Assembly (NCBI RefSeq): GCF_030272615.1
Contig: NC_081413.1
Coordinates: forward strand, 183,778,951-183,842,950
Direction of reading: 5' to 3'
Length of the DNA: 64,000 nt
DNA from: Cryptomeria japonica
Lineage: Eukaryota; Streptophyta; Pinopsida; Cupressales; Cupressaceae
The position numbers were made by a program, and so were the translations under genes. A model generated the notes under the pieces. That model saw nothing but the letters and a program-made list of their open reading frames with translations. It did no database searches and had not been told where the DNA came from. Of this stretch, positions 22,893 to 34,530 are shown one piece after another (position 1 is the first letter of the stretch; each line of letters starts with the position of its first letter).

Positions 22893-24230
22893 CACTATGA
22901 CTAACATGAGTGATTTGCTTGACTACAGGAGTATTTGCCGATGTTGGAGTCATAGGAGAGATTCCCGTCTACTCAGAGGTTGCGACCTGAGTTGTCATTC
23001 GAGGACAGAGCTGCCATTGAGGAGATGGGATTGAGACATGTTCTGTATGTGCCTGAGTTTCAGGCGAACATGGGACTATTGACTGCGCTGGCGGAGAGAT
23101 GGCACTCCGAGACCTGTATGTTTCATTTGCCGATGGGTGAGATGACAGTCACCCTTGAGGATGTATATAGGATACTGAGGATACCGATCGATGGGGAGCT
23201 GATCCCATATGATCAAGACGGAGACAGGGAGGCCCTGAGACGAGTATTCCAGGACCCAAGACTGGAGATTAGGGCAGGACATGTGGCATGGGACACCATG
23301 ACAGCCACAGGATTAGCATTACCAGTAGTGGTAGAAGGAGCGATCAGTGGGTTCCTATGTCCAGATAGGGCGACACGGGGGTTGGCTGTGGGTTGGGGGG
23401 GAGCACTGGAGACACTGGTGACGCAGCACACCAGATATGCTTGGGGACCATGTGTGCTGGCACACCTCTACTACGAGCTGCATCAATTTGTGTACCACGG
23501 ATCTGTGGGTTTGGGCTGCGGAGTGACATTGCTGCAGGTATGGGCTTACGAGCATCTGCCAGTGATGAGGCCGATACACTTCAGAGACAGGGGTCATGGA
23601 TGCAGTTTTGTTCATTTGTATGACATGATCACATCACAACCACGGATTGGCAAGTTGGAGCATTGGCGGAGAGTGATAGATGATATCGACATGGTCATAT
23701 GGAGACCATACCTGGGCTGCGAGCAGTGGGAGGATGATGCAGTTGAGCTTCCCTACACCTTTCGGAGTAGGTATTTGATTGGGCGGATGCTCTATGTGCT
23801 GGAGAGGTAGCTAGTCGACAAGATTGGTCGACAGTTTCGCAGGATTCAGAGGATGCCACGGGGCTCAGGCCTGTATGCCCGAACGGTCAGAGATCAGGCA
23901 CAGTTTGGGCCCTTGCTGTCATATGATCAGGCAGTTACACAGCTGGTACAGATGATGCCCCTACCCTGGGACATGTGGCCAGAGATTGAGGATGTCGTCA
24001 TGGATGCTGAGTACACAGCATACTGGGCAGAGCATCCCTTCCCACGCTTGACGGATCCAGGAGAGCCATTGGATGGAGATGGGGGTGGAGAGGATGATGA
24101 TGGTGGAGGTGATGGGGGCAGAGGCCGATGGAGGAGGAGGGGAGCAGTTGGAGAGAGGAGGGTTGCACCTCGGAGGGAGGGTGGTGAGGGGTCGCGGTGG
24201 ATTGCCGCTGCAGGTGCCAGCAGCATAGGG

Positions 24231-24345
24231 TCCCAGACAAGTACAGGTACAGGGACAGGGACAGAGACAGGTACCAGTATAAGCACCAGTACAGGTACAG
24301 GCACAGGCACAGGGGTAGGTACCCGTATAGGGGGAGCCACAGGCA
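24231..24345 (+). repeat. ACAGGN hexanucleotide repeat in the PMD gene
   Basis: ACAGGT, ACAGGG, ACAGGC and related units repeat in register with the codons and encode a Thr-Gly/Ser-rich tract between the mobile domain and the coiled coil. It is unstable-looking DNA, and the frame change to the coiled-coil part lies just after it. Confidence 0.75.
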
Positions 24346-24846
24346 GAGGTGGAGGGGGCTGACCCGGTGGAGGATGAGCTACTAGAGCTGAGGGAGATTT
24401 TCCAGGGCCAGGCAGATGAGATCCAGGAGTTGGAGAGGGAGAGGGATCGGCTTAGGAGGAGGCTCAGAGATACTGAGCGGGAGCGAGATCAGGCTATTCA
24501 ACACTATACAGAGGCTGAGACAACACTGAGGGCCGAGAGACAGGCAGTGGAGGACACAGGGGTAGGATATGCTTATGTCCTGTGGGCAGGGGAGGAGATT
24601 GCCTACTGGCAAGATCTCTACTATGGTGCAGTGCCAGCAGATCAGCGGGCGAGGAGCTTCCATAGACCATCGCGTACAGCGACAGCTATGGGAGGGAGCC
24701 GAAGGAGACAAGCATCGAGTGGTGGGGTTATGGGTCCTCCACCACCACCAGATAGAGGAGACAGGTGGGATGATCCTAGGGCGGGTCCTTCAGGGGTTCA
24801 GATTCCATCGAGGCCAGGCGGCTCCGAGGGAGGGAGTTCATCATAG

Positions 24847-26532
24847 CCATAGAGGGCTCACTATGTATCAGTTTTGTAACATTTTTGTATTGTAGACACC
24901 TGCGGGTGCTTTTGTAGCCATATGATTTTGACATCATTATATCATGACACTTTTATGATTATATATATGAGATGATTCATCTTTGCGGCAGCTATATGCA
25001 TGCGTACCTATGTGATGAGATGTTCTTATGTGATATTTGTGATATGGATGTAAATATGTACATGAAGAAATGCAATGTTTTTGTTCTTTTATGTTTTATA
25101 TGTGTATGCATGATGCAAATGTGAATGTATGTAATGCAGATGAATATGATAATGCAAATGTAAATTGTGCTAACAGGTGTTGTGTGCAGGATGTGATGCA
25201 ATTGTGATATCTATATGTTTGTATGAAATGCTTATATGTGGTAATGCAGGTGCAACTACATGAAATGCAAATGTTTTTGGTGTGTCATTATACTCAGTCA
25301 TGTGATAGTAGGCTACACGGACTCAAGAAGAACGATGGAAGTCAATCAAGAAAGGGGATGGAAGATAGAAGATATGAAAGTGAAAGAGCTTCTTCTGCAT
25401 TATCTTCATTGAGCTTTATTATGGCAAGTAGGTTATGACAATCGAGGCATATGTTCGACCCAGAAAGTCATTGTACCTATTTGCATGGAGATAAGACAGT
25501 CACAAACAAGGAATGCCCCAGTTCATACTAGACTCACAGTGTCCTCATATCCTTGGACAAGTCATAGCATTACTAAGAGACAATCCACAGACAACAAAAG
25601 AAAATAGGTGACGATACCCCATCCTCGCCTTTCTAGTCAAAGACATCCTGGAGATAGAATCTCTAGTCAGAGACATCCCGGAAAAGCTAAAAGATATGTC
25701 ACCAAAAGATAAAATCAAAAGAAAACCAAGACTCGACACCAACATCCACTATAGCCCTCAAGTTTAGTGTCTCTTATCACTTGTATAAGTCTTATTTGAT
25801 TGTGGTCACAATGTTTACTTTCACAAAAAGGATAGATAGCACAGAACCATATGTTGTATGAGTCTGTTGAAAGATTTGATTTGTTGAAGCCCATTGTTGT
25901 TGCTGTGTCTTATCTGAAACTGACTGAATCCATGAAACCGATACTTTATTGCGGAAAAGATGAAACTTTATTGCGGATCTGTGATGCAAATGTTGCTTTA
26001 TTGCGGATTGTGCGCGGATAGACTGAAGGAAGCTGGAAGAAACTATACTCCTCAAAACATGTGATGTTCTCAGTTCCACACCCATCACTAGACGTAGGAT
26101 TTGCCTTAGCCACAGATAGGATCTGATTTATTATGGATGGAAAGGGAAGTGAAAAGGGAGGTTTATTATGAATGGCTAACCAATCTTGGGTAGATCAATA
26201 ACAAGCCATGTTGGGAATGGGTAAATTTATTATGAACGAATAGGTTGTGAGTGTGTGCAAAGTGAAAGGATGAAAGTGAATCCTGAAGGAGGGAGGAGCA
26301 ATGTCTCTATGCATGGCGCTGGTGACCCATTTTTTACCATGGTACTTGCCCAGGGCGCCACCGAAGTGGTTTTCACTGTTGGACAAAATTATTTCTCTTT
26401 ACTTTTTTCGGTTTTTCAATGTTTTTTTGTTTTTTGTGTGTCACAAGGTGCCTGTTTGTCAGGTTTTCACCAAGTAACGATTTTTTTATTTTATAATTTT
26501 TTTTTATTTTTGAATTAGGATACTCCGAAGAG
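24847..26532. other. Convergent spacer between PMD gene and pol
   Basis: There is no convincing ORF. The left part (24950-25280) is AT-rich with repeated ATGCAAATGT-like words. The right part has six copies of TTTATTGCGGA or TTTATTATGRA (near 25945, 25967, 25997, 26127, 26162 and 26226). Both the plus-strand PMD transcript and the minus-strand gag-pol transcript would end or pass through here. Confidence 0.5.
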
Positions 26533-28652
26533 CTATGTGTAGAACTGGCGAAGGTGCATGTTGTTGATAGGATCCTCCAAAGGTTCACCTTCTGTAGTTG
26601 AGAGCTGATATGCCCCAAATCCATATGCTGCTGTAATGATGTAAGGACCAAGCCAATTTGGTTCGAACTTGCCCTTCTTCTCTCTGTCTTGTTGATTCTT
26701 AGGATTTTCTCTGAGAACTAAGTCCCCTACCTCAAATGTACGAGGCTTGACCTTGTGATTGTAGTTGCGACTCATTCCTTGAGATGACTAAAAGCAGTTT
26801 GTCTTCGTTCATCCAGTAGTTCCAGCTCTTGTAAGCGAGAGACCCTATAGTCTTCGTCACTGATGATGTTTTGCAAAGAGACCCGTAAAGAGGGTAACTC
26901 AGCCTCAATAGGCAAGATGGCTTAAGTACCATAGACAAGTGAATAGGGTGTATCTCCTGTAGGTGTGCGGACACTTGTGCGGTAGGCCCAAAGTGCAGGA
27001 TTAAGTTGGATATGCCAATTACGACCAGCATCGTCGACTGTCTTCTTAAGGATTTTAAGGATTGTTTTATTAGACGCCTTAGCTTGGCCATTACCTTGGG
27101 GGTAATATGGTGTGAAGAAATGATGGGAGATATGGAAGCGGTCACAGAGTTCACGAACATCCTGATTTTTGAAGGGACGCCCGTTATCAGTGATAATGGA
27201 AACAAGAATACCGTATCGACAAATGATATAGTTAAGGATGAATGTAGCAATCTGTTTTCCAGTAACTTCTATGAGAGGCACGACTTCAATCCATTTTGTA
27301 AAATACTCTGTGGCAGTGATAATGAATTTATGACCATTGGAAGAAGGAGGGTGAATCTTGCCTATGAGATCAAGTCCCCACTGACAAAAGGGCCAAGGAG
27401 ACGCAAGTGGTTGAAGTTCTTGTGCTGACGCATGTATGAGGTCTCCATGAATTTGGCATTGCTTACATTTCTTGACAAACTGATATGAATCTTTTTCCAT
27501 ATTGGGCCAGTAATATCCAGTCCTGATGAGTTTCTTGGCCAAGGTAGGACCACTAGCATGTGGACCACATATCCCTTCATGCACTTCCCTTAACTCAATC
27601 TTTTCTTCGTCGCTTTCTAAACATCTAAGAAGAGTTCCATCGAGACCTCGCCGGTATAGGATATCAGCTAAAATGACATATCGAGAGGATTGGCGAATGA
27701 AAGTGCGACGTTGGTTATTTGATAGATCAGGAGGTAAAGTATTATCACGTAGGTATGTGAAAATGGTACCATATAACTGGGATTCGGGACCGACAATGCA
27801 TATTGTCTTAGTAGGCATGATCTCATATGAAGGGACCAAAAGGTTATCCACCAAGAAATCATAGCGGGTCTCATTTGGAGGTAAATCAATCAGGGAAGCA
27901 ATTGTAGCCATGGCATCTACGGCACGATTCTGCTCTCTTGGTATCTGCTCAAAGTCTATCTTTGTGAAGTGTTGTTTCAGGTCATCCACCATTTGTTTAT
28001 AAGGCATTAATTTCTCATTTTTTGTTTGGTAATCATCAGTTTCTTGACGGATGACAAGTTGGGAGTCCCTAAAAACACGAAGTTCCTGGATCTTCCATTG
28101 AACTGCAATTCGTAATCCTGTTGTTAATGCCTCATACTCCGCTATATTGTTAGTGCAAGGAAATGATAAGCGGTATGATTTTGGTATAGAATCCCCTTGA
28201 GGAGTTATAAAGAGGATGCCAGCTCCTGCCCCATGCTGTGTGTATGAGCTGCCGAAGTACAGTTGCCATGGTTTTGCATGTGACATTGTCAAAATGGATT
28301 CATCTGGAAATTCTGAACTTAGAGGAACATCATCTATCATGGGAGCATCTGCTAATTGATCTGCAATGGCTTGTCCTTTTATTGCTTTTCTATCCACATA
28401 CTCGATGTCGAATTCACTCAGGATCATTACCCATTTGGCCAGTCGCCCAGTAAGTGTTGCTTTATTGAGAAGGTATTTCAATGGGTCTATCCTTGCAACT
28501 AACTTAGTCTTATGAGTGAGCATGTAATGTTGTAATTTCTGCGAAGCAAAGACCACGGTGAGACATGCATGCTCAATTGGTGTGTAGTTTAGCTTATATC
28601 CTACCAATGTGCGACTGATATAATATACTATTTTTTTCCTTGCCCTCAGCAA
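26533..28652 (-). pseudogene. Gypsy RNase H, second RNase H and integrase, broken
   Basis: On the minus strand the open stretch 28652-26922 begins with the rest of the first RNase H (KLNYTPIEHACL, AKWVMILSEFDIEY). It continues with the Tat-type second RNase H (GAGAGILFITPQGD, SFPCTNNIAEYEAL, REQNRAVDAMA), then the integrase zinc region (HEGICGPHASG, CKQCQIHG) and core (GLDLIGKI, IITDNGRPF, PYYPQGNGQAKASNKT). The second RNase H has LYFGSS where LYFDGS is usual, so its first Asp is gone. The integrase has Lys for the catalytic Glu. A TAA at 26922 and a small deletion near 26770 separate the final segment (26775-26533, GDLVLRENPKN to NMHLRQFYT). Confidence 0.9.
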
Positions 28653-30027
28653 TTTGTTGTGCTAAGAGTGCCCCCAATGCTGTTGGAGTAGCTGATATGT
28701 ATAGTAACAGTGGTTGATCTGGAACTAGTGGCATCAGAACTGATGGATTTAGAAGATAATCTTTGAGCATCTGGAAAGCCTGTTGACAGTTATCATCCCA
28801 TTTGAATTTGATGTTTTTATGTAGCAGGTGCTGAAAAGGATTACACTTATCTGCCAGTTGTGCTATGAATCTTCGGATGGACTGGAGTCTGCCTTGTAAG
28901 GATCGAAGTTGACTAATATTTCTTGGTGGTTGCATTTCCAAGATGGCCTTGACTTTTGCTGGATCAGCTTCAATTCCCCTTTTGGATACAATGAATCCTA
29001 GGAGCTTCCCAGAGGTTACTCCAAAGACACATTTCTTGGGGTTTAATCTTACTTTATATTTTTCCAACAGATCAAAGATGACTGAAAGTATGTCCAAATG
29101 TGTATTTCTATCTATTGATTTGCCCAAGAGGTCGTCAACATAATCTTCCACGATTACGTGCATGAGATCATGAAAGATAGTAGTCATGGCTCTTTGATAT
29201 GTCGCACCTGCATTCTTTAGCCCAAAAGGTATGACATTCCAGCAGAAAGTTCCACACGGATAAGTAAATGTTGTTTTATGTTGATCCTCGGGTGCGATTC
29301 TTATTTGATTATAACCAGAGAATCCATCCATCAATGATAACATTTCATGACCTATTGTGAGATCAACAATCAAGTCAATATTTGGTAATGGGAAGTCATC
29401 CTTTGGACAAGCTTTGTTGATGTCTCTGAAATCTGTGCAAATTCTGATGCTGCAATCTAGTTTATTGACAGGCACTAAGTTGGAGATCCATTCGAGATAA
29501 TCGATTGGGCGTATGAATCCGACATCCAATAACTTCTCAAGTTCTACTTTGACTAGTAATGCCACTTGTGGATGCATTTTTCTTAATTTCTGTTTTACTG
29601 GTTTTGCCCCCGGTTTGACTGTCAAATGGTGCATTACCAAATCCAGATCTAATCTAGGCATATCAGCATATGACCAGGCAAAGTTGATTTGTCGTTCTTT
29701 GAAGAAACTTATGAATTTTGACCTTTCGGACTCTGTCAGTGATTGAGCTAGGAATATGTTGTGTGGAACCTCTTCTGTACCAATGTTTGTTTTGATAGTC
29801 TCCTCTACCAACATGGATGACTTTTCCTCATATGATGCTGGGAGAATGTCGAGCCTTCCATCTTCAGGTGCCTCGGAGAGGTTTTCACCCTCAGATACGT
29901 CCTTTCTTTTTACTTTTTTGGGGTCAGATAGCGCCACAGTGTGGTTTTCGCCATAAGACCCTTGATTTGTTCTTATTTTCACATTTTTGCGACTGGAAGG
30001 TCCGACACCCTCACCAAAATATGCCAC
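28594..30027 (-). pseudogene. Gypsy reverse transcriptase and start of RNase H, frameshifted
   Basis: The 477-residue open stretch contains the full RT: KMHPQVALLVKVELEKLL, CSIRICTDFRDINKACPKDDFPLP, LMDGFSGYNQI with the first Asp, TFCWNVIPFGLKNAGATYQR, and VEDYVDDLLGKS with the active-site YVDD intact, followed by the thumb and connection segments. It ends inside the first RNase H at a seven-T run in plus coordinates (about 28631-28637), where the frame shifts by one into the next ORF. The RT itself looks catalytically competent. A single homopolymer slip is the simplest reading. Confidence 0.92.
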
Positions 30028-30081
30028 ACTATTGAGTTCTATAGTGTATCCCGCTTTATGGTCTCTAGGAGGAAGATCATC

Positions 30082-30951
30082 TCATATGCCCAGATAGTCA
30101 ATAAAAGCTTCATCGTTTTGGAATGTGTCAAACTGTGCAGGTCCTTCATGATCCCAGTCAATGAGTTGTTGGTGAACAAGGGGAAGGTCGTTAATGTCTT
30201 CGAAGTTAGCAGGGCTAAGAGTGAAGATGCAGTTATATTCGGGTATGTCAAGGTAATTATCGAGGTCATCGATGGCACTCTCCTCATCAGTCTCAATCGC
30301 GAGCGAATCCAAATTATCATCACTAGTAGCGCACTCTGGGACAGGTGTTCTCATCCTATGTGATTTCAACCTAGAACCTTGAGACAAGGACTGTGTAGAC
30401 TCCTCATGGGTTGTTTCTTGACCAACTCTGAACTTGTTATAAAATTCCTCTTCTTCTGTGGGTTCATCTAGCTCTCTGAATGTCTCGGTGAGCTCATAGT
30501 CACTGGAAGACTTGTCGGAACCCCATTCCCATTCGTTGGAATCTGTGGAATAGCGATCCTCTTGTTGAATTTTGGCAGCTTTGATTTGTAAGGCTTCTTC
30601 TGTCCTTTGGGTGTGGACCTTGGAAGTTAAGAAACCAAGTCCTTTCAAGCATTCCTTCTTGAGAGTCAATTCAGGTTGTAAAGGTTCAATGATGCCTTCC
30701 TTTCGTAATCCCAGAGGGCTTTTTCCATCATACCCGAATTTTTGTAGAATCTTGAAGCCTTTGCCATATTTCTCACATGGTAGATTGATGTGATCTTGTG
30801 TTTCCTCTTCATTGTCTCTGAAAAGCATTTTGTATAAATCTTCCTCTTCTAGTTCACCCCATCTTTGAAAGGTAGTAGGGTCCCATTTGAGCATCATGAT
30901 GGAGATTTGTTTGTTAGGGTGTGGTCTTCCATATTCTTTTGGGGAACTCAT
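30082..30951 (-). pseudogene. Gypsy pol segment with a retroviral-type G-patch
   Basis: The 289-residue ORF has an N-terminal segment with GKGFKILQKFGYDGKSPLGL and KEGIIEPLQPE, a G-patch-like motif (aromatic plus spaced Gly). G-patch segments are known next to protease and RT in some retroviruses and plant Gypsy elements, where they bind nucleic acid or help RT. The remainder is acidic, with Glu/Asp/Ser-rich stretches. A short gap with a stop or frame change separates it from the RT ORF. Confidence 0.7.
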
Positions 30952-30957
30952 GACTTG

Positions 30958-31237
30958 TCATAAGTACATGGTCTGATTTAAAGTATATTCCCCCATACCC
31001 TTGTCTTGAAACTTGCCTTTAAGCTCACCTTGTTTTGATGTCAAAGGTTTTAATGACTCAGGATCAATGTATGCCGAGGAAGGAATAGCCTCACGATTAC
31101 TGGGAATGATGGCCTCAGTCTTTGATTTCATATTATTGCAGTATATAAATGGATTTGGATCACCGTTAACTGTTACTTCCACGCCATTATGAGGAAACTT
31201 AATGCATTAGTGATATGTGGATGGGACTGCCCTCATT
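30958..31237 (-). pseudogene. Gypsy protease C-terminal part, broken
   Basis: After the protease, the minus strand continues in a shifted frame with LDLNLTYNILLGRPWIH, the usual end of this protease family. It reaches a TAA near 31207 and then the VEVTVNGDPNPF segment. So one frameshift (about 31280) and one stop separate it from the gag-protease ORF. Confidence 0.75.
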
Positions 31238-34042
31238 TCATGGATCCAAGGGCGTCCTAGCAATATGTTGTAAGTGAGATTTAAATCCAGGACTAACCAC
31301 ATCCTTTGTAACGGGCCCAACTCTGAGAGGTAAGATGATTGTACCCTTGGATGAACGCTCTTCATCATCATATGCTTTAATGGTGATTTTGTTTGTAGAA
31401 TTCACAGCTTTATTAGAATATCCCAATTGTGTAATAGTGCTTAATGTGCAAATGTTTAGACCTGCTCCTCCATCTATCAGGACTCTTTTTATTCGATGTT
31501 TGTGTATGAAGGCTTCAATGTGTAGTGGTGCATTATGTGGCTGACTTACAGAGGTGTCATCGGCTTCTGTGAAAGTAAGTGAATGTGGAACAGAAAGGTA
31601 TCCCACCATGGCTTGAAACCGGTCCATGTTTAGGTCAGTAGGAACGGCAGTATCTCTCAAGATTTTGTCAAGAATGGCTTTATGAGCAGGGGATATGCGT
31701 AGGAGCTCAAGAATAGAGATAAGTGCGAGTGTCTTCCCTAGTTGTTCTACAAGGTCATACTCAGGTTTGGTTGATGAAGAAGTAGTGTTTTTAGTTGGAG
31801 CACCTTGCAAAGTGATTTTACCTCGGCGGGTTGTAACATGACATTCAAAGGTAGGTTTGGAAGAAGATCCAATGCCTTTTAGAATGATCTTGGGTCTCTG
31901 GGTAGAATTCTCAAGGGCTTTGTCCTTGATGATAATGGTAGAGACATAATTGTCCATCGAGATGTGATTGATAGTTGAATCATAGTTGTAAGATGCTCTG
32001 GTATAGTTGGTTTGATCCTTTGTGGCTTTAGCTTTTCCCTTGTCATGTTTTGGGAATGGTTCCTTAAACATCTCATGTTCTTGATTAGACGAATGTCCCT
32101 CAATCTCAATGTCACCTCTATCAATGAGATCTTGTATGATGTTCTTCAGTCGATGACAATTTCCTATCTTATGACCCTTGCTCTTATGAAATTCACAATA
32201 CTCATCATCATTCCACCAATTTGGTTTAACCTTTGGTTCATATGGAGGAAAATCTAGAACTATGATTACTTTGTTTGCCACTAGCTTCTTGAAAACTGAC
32301 TCAAGAGGTTCTCCTAATGGAGTGTACTTCCTTCGTGATCTGGAAGTTGTTTGAGTATTCACTTGATTGTTTGTAGAACTTGATCCTGAAAAGATGACTT
32401 TGGGTCGCACTGTGTTGGCATCAACAACACCATCATTGATCGTGTTCTTGTTTTTATTCCAAAATCTTGGCTTGTCTTTTCCTTTAAAGTCATCTTTGTT
32501 TTCCTTGAATATCTTGATGACTCCTTGTTCAATTAGGACCTTTTCTGTCGCTAAGCCTTTTTCAATAACGTCCTTGAAGGTGGACAAACAAGCTTTTCTT
32601 AGATCATAGCCAATGTCTTTGTTAACATTCTGGGTGAACATTTCTACCATTTGTTTTTGTGGAATTTCACAAGAGCATCTGCTGGCTAGATTTCTCCATC
32701 TTTGCAAAAATGATGCAAAAGACTCTCCCTCTTTTTGCTTGGTGTTGCACAAAGTAGTGACTGATATGTCTGTCTCTATGTTGTAGGAGAAATGTTGAAT
32801 AAATGCATCTGCTAGATCACCCCATGACTTAATACCAGGTGGGAGTTGAGAGAACCATTCCATAGCTTGATCACCTAAGCTCTGTGGGAATAATCTCATC
32901 AAATATGTCTCTTCTACTTCTATCTCAATGCAAGCTATGAAAAACTGTCTTATGTGTGCCTTAGGATCCCCTTTTCCTCTATACTTATCAAATTTAGGCA
33001 TCACAAAGTGTGTAGGAAAAGAAGGCATTGGAATGCTCTTGTCAAATGGATAAGGACATATGTCTCTCATTGTGTATATTGGCTTCGGTGTATTTATGTC
33101 CTCCATTTTCTTTTGTAAGTCCCTGATTTGTTGCTCCAAATTGCTCTTAGGTGGAGATCGACTTCTTGGACCATATCCTATGTTTGAGGTACCCATTGGA
33201 GGAGGAGCATGTTGCATATATGGATGATATTGATCATACACATGTTCATATGGAGGAGGTCTATAGTGATGCTACATATATGGACCACTTGGTATAGATT
33301 CATGTTGAGGAACACCATATCTATTTTGTGTATGTATACCATACTCTACAGGCATGTCATGTTCTAATGTATTGCCCCCAAATTTGACACGGGGTTTCCT
33401 TGTGTCCAAATTTTGAGCATGCCTTTGAATATCCCATTGCTTTGGTGGTTGATCCTTAGCATTGATATGTGATTGAGCATATTTTTCTCCATAAGACTTC
33501 CATAATGGCCTGCGAAGGTGCGTATCATATGTTTGACCATGTGTATGTGGGACCTCTGGTTTTTGAAGCAACACTGATGGTGATTCAAGTACCATATGTG
33601 GTCCTCTATTTCCTTCACTATTAGGTCTCCTTTGTTCCATGTTGGAGTGAGGTTGTTGCAAAGGTCGATTTTCCATTATTTGAGACATGTCAAAATCATG
33701 AGGTATCTTGGCTCCACTTTGTGCCATCATTTGTAAGAAGTATTGTCTATCCCTCCTCATTATTTCCTCAACCAATCGATTGAAATGGGGATTCATAATG
33801 GATTCTTCCACATCTGCTGAATGTACGGAAAAGTTGTCCATATTGTCATTATGTGTAGCATTGTTGTTTATAGTGTCCATGTTCTCAACATTTGGAATGT
33901 TTCTATAGGGGTCCATGTCAGGTAATGTAGTATGATCAGAATTGAAAAAGATCTCATTGTCATACTCATAAGAATTCATGTTTGCGGACTCTTGAACCTC
34001 TTTAGTTTCTCTCCTAGATTTTTGAAGATGGGTTTCAACCAT
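31238..34042 (-). pseudogene. Gypsy gag and protease, one in-frame TAG
   Basis: Two open stretches in the same frame, 34042-33272 and 33271-31238, are separated only by a TAG at 33274-33272 in a context where Gln fits. The N-terminal part is Asn/Asp/Gln-rich. The middle has the plant retrotransposon gag core (KFDKYRGKGDPKAHIRQF, LGDQAMEWFSQLPPG, FASFLQRWRNLASRC) and a short Cys/His segment CEFHKSKGHKIGNCHRL. The C-terminus has RVLIDGGAGLNI, the aspartic protease site in its DGG form. The ATG at 34042 is the first in frame. Gag would form particles; this copy makes a truncated product unless the TAG is read through. Confidence 0.9.
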
Positions 34043-34530
34043 GAACTAGGTATTGACCAAGATGTGTGAGACTAGATGAAAATGGAAAGAGTATGGAAGA
34101 CTAAGAGTTGGATGGAATCTGAAGTGTACTTGCAATGTCCAAAGTGTAAGACCAAGTATGTATGTAGTAGAGTAGGTGTTACTTCCAAAGAGAGGATAGT
34201 TTCTCTTGATGAGGTAAGTTTACCTTGACTCTAAGTAAGACCAAATGAGACCCAAAGGTAAGAAACCTTGATGAGGGACCACTTAGCAAAGTGTTGTTGT
34301 ATGTAGTGTGTTGACAAAGTATAGTGAGGACAAGCAAGTGACCTTTTGACTCAAGTTTAGACAAGTGTGAATGTAAAGTGAGATGTGAAGCAATGATGGA
34401 TTTTGTGAGACCCAAAGACAGGTTGAATGCTAAATGAAACCCTGGAGAAATGACCTAGGAAGCTCAAGAAATCCAAAACTAACTATGTTTGTTTGCTAGA
34501 CTATAACAGTTTTTCAATTCTGGACACAAA

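Larger units (their letters stand above)
22115..22928 (+). other. Predicted intron of the PMD gene
   Basis: The donor is G/GTAAGTACC and the acceptor is CTTGACTACAG/GAG. Splicing joins two phase-0 codons and keeps the frame. The intron holds the CGCGTCTGTG array and the seven-unit hairpin array. No cDNA evidence is available here. Confidence 0.6.
22001..24846 (+). pseudogene. Plant mobile domain (PMD) gene inside a Gypsy element, antisense, two exons
   Basis: Exon 1 (22001-22114) starts ATG and gives 38 codons ending at a CCG/GTAAGT donor. The intron (22115-22928) ends TTGCTTGACTACAG, and exon 2 continues in the same frame. Exon 2 encodes a plant mobile domain: LTALAERWHSETCMFHLP, GEMTVTLEDVYRILRIPIDG, a Trp/Tyr-rich middle with LLQVWAYEHLP, and VIWRPYLG. 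A Gly/Asp-rich linker, a Thr-Gly repeat tract and a coiled coil (about 24349-24620) follow, then a Pro-rich end. PMD proteins (MAIN/MAIL family) act in silencing and genome stability and also occur in transposable elements. Defects are TAG at 22953 and 23808, both where Gln fits, and a frameshift near 24350 in a G run. It is convergent to pol. The domain call is firm; the splicing is inferred. Confidence 0.8.

Noticed and set aside
22582-22907. Minus-strand ORFs over the hairpin array with repeated CSSQS and VHHKVL words
   Set aside because: They are translations of the tandem array. No start or family features support coding.
22980-22982. TTG as the start of the PMD reading frame
   Set aside because: It is not a normal plant start. 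The frame is open upstream to the TAG at 22953 and, through the predicted splice, to an ATG at 22001.
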